DNA of 9,803 nt from DASUBV01 sp035763085 (GTDB lineage Bacteria; Actinomycetota; Actinomycetes; Streptosporangiales; Streptosporangiaceae): positions 1 through 9,803 of the forward strand of contig DASUBV010000008.1 of NCBI GenBank assembly GCA_035763085.1, given 5' to 3'. The notes beneath the pieces were generated by a model. That model was not told the DNA's origin, made no database searches, and saw only the letters and a program-made list of their open reading frames with translations. Below are positions 6,368 through 9,803 of this stretch, piece by piece. The position numbers were made by a program, and so were the translations under genes. Every line of letters begins with the position of its first letter. The first letter of the stretch is position 1.

Positions 6368-6823
6368 CTAAGCCGGGCCGGCCTCGACCAGGCGGGCGAA
6401 ACGGCGCAGGGCGTAGCCCAGGCCCGCGCGCGCCAGCGGGCCGATCGTCCACCGCGCCAGCACCGTGGCGGCCGGGCGCACGGCCGCCGGCACCGGCAGA
6501 TCGATCAGCTCGGTCCAGCGGAACTCGGTGAGATCCCCGGCGGGCACCACCTCGAAGCTCCCGCCGCCCCGGATCAGCCGGCCGGTGTGCCGGGTAGCAC
6601 AGCGCCGGGGCGGGTCCCACTCGGTGATGACCATGGTGTCAGTGAACCCGACGGGCCCGATCGCGGTCCGGGCGGCTATCTCGGCGCCCCTCCCGTTACC
6701 GCCACGCGCGGTCGTGGCAGGCATCCACTCGCTGTGCCGGGGCCAGTCCGTCGCGGCCTGCCACACCCGCCCGGGCGTGGCCCGGATCCGGATCCGGGCA
6801 CGGATTTCCAGTGCGGCTGGCAT
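6368..6823 (-). CDS. SRPBCC-family protein (polyketide cyclase/START-like fold)
   Basis: Small soluble protein of 151 aa with the helix-grip fold that binds hydrophobic ligands. It opens with the standard pattern of a beta strand (ALEIRARIRIRATPGRVW, 4-21) and the following helix DWPRHSEWMP (26-35), where PxxVWxxxxDWxxxxxW-type spacing is characteristic. The middle has ITEWDPPRRCATRHTGRLIRG and a strand with FRWTELIDLP; the C-terminal helix GPLARAGLGYALRRFARLVEAG would close the cavity. Ligand and reaction are not predictable: family members include cyclases, lipid carriers and many uncharacterised proteins. ATG 6823 has a good Shine-Dalgarno (AAGGTGG on the minus strand, 6828-6834). It is transcribed away from the kinase-oxidoreductase gene, with a 139-bp shared upstream region, and converges with the GH15-like gene. 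Confidence 0.85.
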   Translation of the reverse strand: MPAALEIRARIRIRATPGRVWQAATDWPRHSEWMPATTARGGNGRGAEIAARTAIGPVGFTDTMVITEWDPPRRCATRHTGRLIRGGGSFEVVPAGDLTEFRWTELIDLPVPAAVRPAATVLARWTIGPLARAGLGYALRRFARLVEAGPA

Positions 6824-6962
6824 GGCCCCACCTTAACGAGCCCGCCCGGCCAGCCCGGCGATCCGCAGCGACATGGCGGGACCCAGGGTGCTGCTCTCAC
6901 AGCAGCAGGTCTCCGGCCATGTAGTTATCCCGGCGCCGGGCCCGTCTGCCAGGGTGAGAGGC
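6824..6962. promoter_or_regulatory. Divergent upstream region with a 7-bp hairpin
   Basis: Upstream region shared by the SRPBCC and kinase-oxidoreductase genes. TGCTGCT (6889-6895) and AGCAGCA (6901-6907) form a perfect 7-bp inverted repeat around CTCAC, suited to an operator or RNA hairpin. A small AT-richer patch (GTAGTTATC, 6921-6929) could be a weak rightward -10. AGGG at 6951-6954 is the likely ribosome-binding site for GTG 6963. No convincing -35 was found. Confidence 0.35.
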
Positions 6963-8549
6963 GTGGCATCTGATTCCGCTGGTTCTGGCGGCTCCGCGGG
7001 GCCGGCGCTGCGGATCCCGGACCCGGCGCTGGTCGTGCTGGTCGGGGCGTCTGGCGCCGGCAAGTCGGCGTGGGCAGCCGCGCATTACCGCCCCGCCGAG
7101 GTGGTGTCCTCCGACGCGCTGCGCGCCGTGGCGGGCAGCGGCGAGCGGGACCTGGACGCCTCCGCCGACGCGTTCTCGCTGCTCGGCCAGATCGCGGCGG
7201 CCCGGACCCGGCGCGGCCTGACCACGGTCATCGACACCCTCGGCCTGGACCCGGCCCGCCGCCGCGGCTACCTGGACATGGCCCGGCAGTCGGGCCTGCC
7301 CGCCGTAGTCGTGATCTTCGAGACCCCGGCGGCAGTGTGCCGCGAGCGCAACCGGGCGAGCGTCCTGCCGGTCCCGGCCGCCGTACTGGACGCGCAGCTG
7401 CGCCGGATGCGTGACGTGCCGGCCGAGATCGCGGCCGAGGAATGGGATGCCATCCTGGCCGCCGGGACCGCCCGGATCGAGCCGGCCCACTCGGCCCGCG
7501 CCAGCCAGCGCCCGGCCGGCCCCGGCCCCGCCGGCCCGGCCGCACCCGCCGCCGTCTCCGCCGCGACCGCACCCGCCCCGGCCGCCGCGCTCTCGCCCGC
7601 CGCGGGCCGCCGCAGCGGCGGGCTGAGCTTCATCCTCCAGGTGTCCCGGTTCGGCTGGGGCGACGACCCGGCCGGCTGGCTGCGGTCGGTGGCGCTGGCC
7701 GCCGCCGAGGCCGGCTTCGAGGGCATCGCGCTGATGGATCACCTGATCCAGATCCCGCAGGTGGGCCGGGCCTGGGAGCCCATCCCCGAGCCGTGGGTCA
7801 CGCTGGGCATGCTGGCCGGCCTGGACACCGGCCTGCGCCTGGGCACGCTGGTCAGTCCCGTGACGTTCCGGCCCGCCGGGCTGCTGGCCAAGACGGCCGC
7901 CACCCTGGACGCCATCACCGGCGGCCGGGCGTTCTGCGGGATCGGTGCCGGGTGGTGGGACCGGGAGCACGCCGCGTTCGGGCTGCCCTTCCCGCCCGCG
8001 CGCGAGCGGCTGGACCGGCTCGAGCTGACCATCGAGACGATGCGCGCGCTGTGGGCGCCGGGGACCAGGGCCTACTCCGGCAACCAGGTGTCCCTGCCGG
8101 AGACGACCTGCTACCCGCGTCCGGCCGGGCGCATCCCCGTCATCGTCGGCGGCTCCGGCGAGCGCCGGACCCTGCAGATCGCGGCCCGGCTCGGCGACGG
8201 CTGCAACCTGCCCGCCGGCGCCCCGGACCTGGACCACAAGATCTCCGTCCTGCGCGAGCATTGCGCCCGGGCCGGGCGGGACCCGGCGCAGGTCCAGGTC
8301 ACCGTGCTCGACCTCCCGGTCATCGGCACCGATCGCGAGCACGTCGCCGGCCTGGTCGAGCGGCTCCGCGGGCGGACTCCCGCCGCGGCGTTCGCCCGCA
8401 GGCACCACGCCGGGACCGCGCCCGATCACATCAGCCGCTACCGGCAGCTCGCCGAACGGGGTGTCTCCGCCATCTTCGTGGCCTTGCCCGACCTGGCCGG
8501 CCCCGGCGAGGTCACCCGCCTGGCCCCGGTCATCGCCGCCCTCGGCTAA
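6963..8549 (+). CDS. Pnkp-like P-loop kinase fused to F420-dependent LLM-class oxidoreductase
   Basis: Two-domain protein of 528 aa. Residues about 20-175 form a P-loop kinase like the 5'-kinase domain of bacterial Pnkp: Walker A GASGAGKS (28-35), then SSDALR with D51 and R54 in the D-x-x-R spacing that grips the 5'-OH end, D91 in TTVIDTLGLDP, and the lid arginines R129 and R131 in RERNRAS followed by PVPAAVLDAQLRRM. An Ala/Pro-rich linker follows (176-218). Residues 219-528 are a luciferase-like TIM barrel: FILQVSRFGWGDD, GFEGIALMDHL, GTLVSPVTFRPAGLLAK, GRAFCGIGAGWWDREHAAFG, RLDRLELTIETMRALW and PVIVGGSGERRTLQIAARLGDGCN, all standard for F420-dependent members. GTG 6963 is preferred (AGGG with suitable spacing); ATG 6873 would add 30 unconserved residues over a hairpin. 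The oxidoreductase substrate, and whether the kinase acts on nucleic acid or a small molecule, are unknown. Likely cytoplasmic and a single-gene unit. Confidence 0.88.
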   Translation: MASDSAGSGGSAGPALRIPDPALVVLVGASGAGKSAWAAAHYRPAEVVSSDALRAVAGSGERDLDASADAFSLLGQIAAARTRRGLTTVIDTLGLDPARRRGYLDMARQSGLPAVVVIFETPAAVCRERNRASVLPVPAAVLDAQLRRMRDVPAEIAAEEWDAILAAGTARIEPAHSARASQRPAGPGPAGPAAPAAVSAATAPAPAAALSPAAGRRSGGLSFILQVSRFGWGDDPAGWLRSVALAAAEAGFEGIALMDHLIQIPQVGRAWEPIPEPWVTLGMLAGLDTGLRLGTLVSPVTFRPAGLLAKTAATLDAITGGRAFCGIGAGWWDREHAAFGLPFPPARERLDRLELTIETMRALWAPGTRAYSGNQVSLPETTCYPRPAGRIPVIVGGSGERRTLQIAARLGDGCNLPAGAPDLDHKISVLREHCARAGRDPAQVQVTVLDLPVIGTDREHVAGLVERLRGRTPAAAFARRHHAGTAPDHISRYRQLAERGVSAIFVALPDLAGPGEVTRLAPVIAALG

Positions 8550-8582
8550 GCCCCGCTGGCGGAGGTGTGTCAGGCTAGAGAC

Positions 8583-8601
8583 ATAGACATCCATCTATAA
8601 C
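8583..8601 (+). promoter_or_regulatory. AT-rich dyad overlapping a -10 box
   Basis: ATAGA (8583-8587) and TCTAT (8594-8598) are a perfect inverted repeat with a 6-nt spacer. The right arm overlaps TATAAC (8596-8601), which matches the -10 consensus at five of six bases. No good -35 lies 16-18 bp upstream. This is the most AT-rich spot between 6.3 kb and the right end. A start near 8608 would give a leader of about 20 nt carrying GGAGG at 8619-8623. The layout fits a repressor sitting on the promoter. Confidence 0.5.
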
Positions 8602-8667
8602 GGAAAACCCGGGCACGCGGAGGCGGCCATGGCTGAGCAGGCACGCGACGAGAGAAGGGATTCCGCC

Positions 8668-9024
8668 ATGGCAACGGAACTGCCGCTGATCAGCCCGTCC
8701 TGGGTGCCCGAGGCGTGCACGCTGCCCACCGCCGAGCAGCCGCTGCGGGTGGCCAGCTTCGACCAGTTCTTCGCCAGCGCCGTGCAGGACGTCACGCGCC
8801 CCGAGCCGGGCCGGGTGCGCCTGAACCTGCGGCCGGGGCACGAGATCGCCGCCCGGGCGGCTGAGCTGGCGGCCGCCGAGACCGAGTGCTGCTCCTTCTT
8901 CATCTTCACGCTCACCGTGGCGGGCGGCGGGCTGACCCTGGACGTGAGCGCCGGGCCGGCCCATGCCGCCGTCCTGGACGCGCTCGCCCGGCGGGCCGCC
9001 GCTGCCGCCGGCCGGGACAGCTGA
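8668..9024 (+). CDS. Small conserved protein with vicinal Cys pair (ECCSFF)
   Basis: Soluble protein of 118 aa, no membrane segment or signal peptide. Order: WVPEACTLPTAEQPLRVASFD near the N-terminus (C17), a segment RVRLNLRPG, a helix AARAAELAAAETECCSFF with adjacent C74-C75, then strands FTLTVAGGGLTLDV and a C-terminal Ala-rich helix. I recognise the pattern from uncharacterised actinobacterial proteins that I associate, from memory only, with heavy-metal or MerR/ArsR-type regulator neighbourhoods; no regulator gene is in this window. A Cys pair next to acidic residues would suit binding of a soft metal or arsenic (inference). ATG 8668 has a strong GAAGGGA seven bases upstream. ATG 8629 also has GGAGG five bases upstream and would give 131 aa, but the added codons include AGA and AGG, rare here, so the shorter form is preferred. 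Confidence 0.75.
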   Translation: MATELPLISPSWVPEACTLPTAEQPLRVASFDQFFASAVQDVTRPEPGRVRLNLRPGHEIAARAAELAAAETECCSFFIFTLTVAGGGLTLDVSAGPAHAAVLDALARRAAAAAGRDS

Positions 9025-9068
9025 GCACGACCGCGCCGAAGTGCCGGCCGCCAGCGCGCCCCAGCCGT

Positions 9069-9074
9069 TACGTT
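9069..9074 (+). promoter_or_regulatory. -10 box for a leaderless transcript of the amidase gene
   Basis: TACGTT fits TAnnnT and ends 7 nt before the amidase ATG, the spacing expected if transcription begins at the A of the start codon. There is no Shine-Dalgarno before that ATG, which fits a leaderless mRNA, common in actinobacteria. No clear -35 is seen. Confidence 0.45.
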
Positions 9075-9081
9075 GAACGCC

Positions 9082-9803
9082 ATGGCGACGTTCATCACCC
9101 GGCTGGAGTCAGGCGGCACGGGGGTCCGGCTCGCGATCAAGGACCTCATCGACGTGGCGGGGGTGCCCACGACGGCGGGCTGCCTGGCCGTCGCTGATCA
9201 GGCCCGGCCAGCCGCCGCGGACGCGGCCTGCGTGGCCGGGGCGCGCGCGGCGGGCGCGGTGATCGTCGGCAAGACCGTCCTCACCGAGCTCGCCTACAGC
9301 GCGGCGGGCGTGAACGAGCACTACGGCACGCCCCCGAACCCGCTGGATCCGGACCTGCTGCCAGGCGGCTCCTCCAGCGGGTCTGCGGTCGCCGTGGCCA
9401 CCGGCGAGGCCGACGTCGCGTACGGCTCCGACACCGGCGGGTCGATCCGGGTCCCGGCCTCGTACTGCGGTATCGCAGGACTGAAGACCACGCACGGGCG
9501 CATCCCGCTGGACGGCGTCTGGCCGCTGTCGCCGAGCCTGGACACGGTCGGCCCGATGGCCACCGATGTCGCCGGGCTGGTCACCGGGATGGGCCTGCTG
9601 GAGCCGGGCTTTCAGCCAGCGCCGGGCCCGGCGGCCCGCATCGCCCGGCTCCGGATCGAGGGCGTCACCGCCGACCCGCGCATCGAATCGGCCGTCGACG
9701 AGGCCCTCGTCCAGGCCGGGATCCCGGTGACCAGCCTGGACCTGAACCGCTGGCGCGAGGCGCTGGGCGCCACCTACTCGATCATGGACGCCGAGGCGGC
9801 GGT
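9082..9803 (+). CDS. Amidase-signature family hydrolase (3' end beyond window)
   Basis: Partial coding region; 240 codons are visible with no stop before the right edge. It hydrolyses or transfers amide groups with a Ser-cisSer-Lys triad: K20 in AIKDLIDVAGVPTTAG, cis-Ser S97 in PGGSSSGSAVAVA, and nucleophile S121 in GSDTGGSIRVPA. The 24-residue spacing of the serines equals that in malonamidase E2 and FAAH. LKTTHGRIPLDGVWPLSPSLDTVGPM is also typical. Only 19 residues precede the lysine, shorter than most amidases, but an in-frame stop at 9022 rules out much extension and the N-terminus looks like a known short actinobacterial subfamily. Substrate is open: aliphatic or aryl amides, or a nitrogen-scavenging role. 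No signal peptide, so cytoplasmic. It follows the Cys-pair gene by 57 bp in the same direction but appears to have its own promoter. Confidence 0.9.
   Translation, partial: MATFITRLESGGTGVRLAIKDLIDVAGVPTTAGCLAVADQARPAAADAACVAGARAAGAVIVGKTVLTELAYSAAGVNEHYGTPPNPLDPDLLPGGSSSGSAVAVATGEADVAYGSDTGGSIRVPASYCGIAGLKTTHGRIPLDGVWPLSPSLDTVGPMATDVAGLVTGMGLLEPGFQPAPGPAARIARLRIEGVTADPRIESAVDEALVQAGIPVTSLDLNRWREALGATYSIMDAEAA

Noticed and set aside
7442..8578. Second plus-strand frame inside the oxidoreductase
   Set aside because: Arg/Gly/Pro-rich out-of-frame shadow; the LLM motifs are all in the other frame.
6897..8594. Long minus-strand open frame (565 codons) opposite the kinase-oxidoreductase gene
   Set aside because: Gly/Arg/Gln-rich with no domain motifs; it mirrors the sense gene, which has clear catalytic motifs. 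Typical antisense shadow in very GC-rich DNA.
1..9803. CRISPR arrays, tRNA/rRNA genes, insertion sequences, phage or toxin-antitoxin genes
   Set aside because: Looked for regular repeat-spacer patterns, cloverleaf ends, transposase motifs and small paired genes on both strands; none were seen.

Overview
The window is very GC-rich (roughly three quarters G+C by eye). Its genes carry strong G/C third positions and start with ATG or GTG. One product is a predicted F420-dependent luciferase-like oxidoreductase. Together these point to a high-GC actinomycete chromosome (Streptomycetales or Streptosporangiales type), though the species cannot be named from this window. It reads as ordinary chromosomal or accessory metabolic DNA: no tRNA, rRNA, insertion sequence, phage gene or CRISPR array was seen.

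Layout from left to right. (1) 55-1041 (+) is the ATPase of an oligopeptide/dipeptide ABC importer, with its frame open to the left edge. (2) 1065-2228 (-) is a P1/DmpA-type N-terminal-nucleophile aminopeptidase convergent with it. (3) 2308-3480 (+) is an acetylpolyamine amidohydrolase-like (class II HDAC fold) deacetylase, divergent from the peptidase across 79 bp. (4) 3477-4448 (+) is a ten-helix EamA/DMT transporter overlapping the deacetylase stop by 4 bp. (5) 4449-4812 is a region with a hairpin, degenerate tandem repeats and a possible promoter. (6) 4813-6270 (+) is a membrane-anchored GH15/glucoamylase-like (alpha/alpha)6 protein. (7) 6368-6823 (-) is an SRPBCC-fold protein. (8) 6963-8549 (+) is a fusion of a Pnkp-like P-loop kinase domain with an F420-type LLM oxidoreductase. 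(9) 8668-9024 (+) is a small protein with a vicinal Cys pair, behind an AT-rich dyad promoter. (10) 9082 to the right edge (+) is an amidase-signature hydrolase, probably read from a leaderless mRNA.

Functional theme (inference): four of the first five genes plus the last fit uptake or handling of amide-linked molecules, namely peptide import, peptidase, acetyl-amide hydrolase coupled to a small-metabolite transporter, and amidase. The GH15-like, SRPBCC and LLM genes do not obviously belong to this theme. The most unusual item is the kinase-LLM fusion. Next are the deacetylase-exporter pair, whose junction carries an 18-bp repeat with G-quadruplex potential, and the Cys-pair protein with an operator-like dyad over its -10 box.
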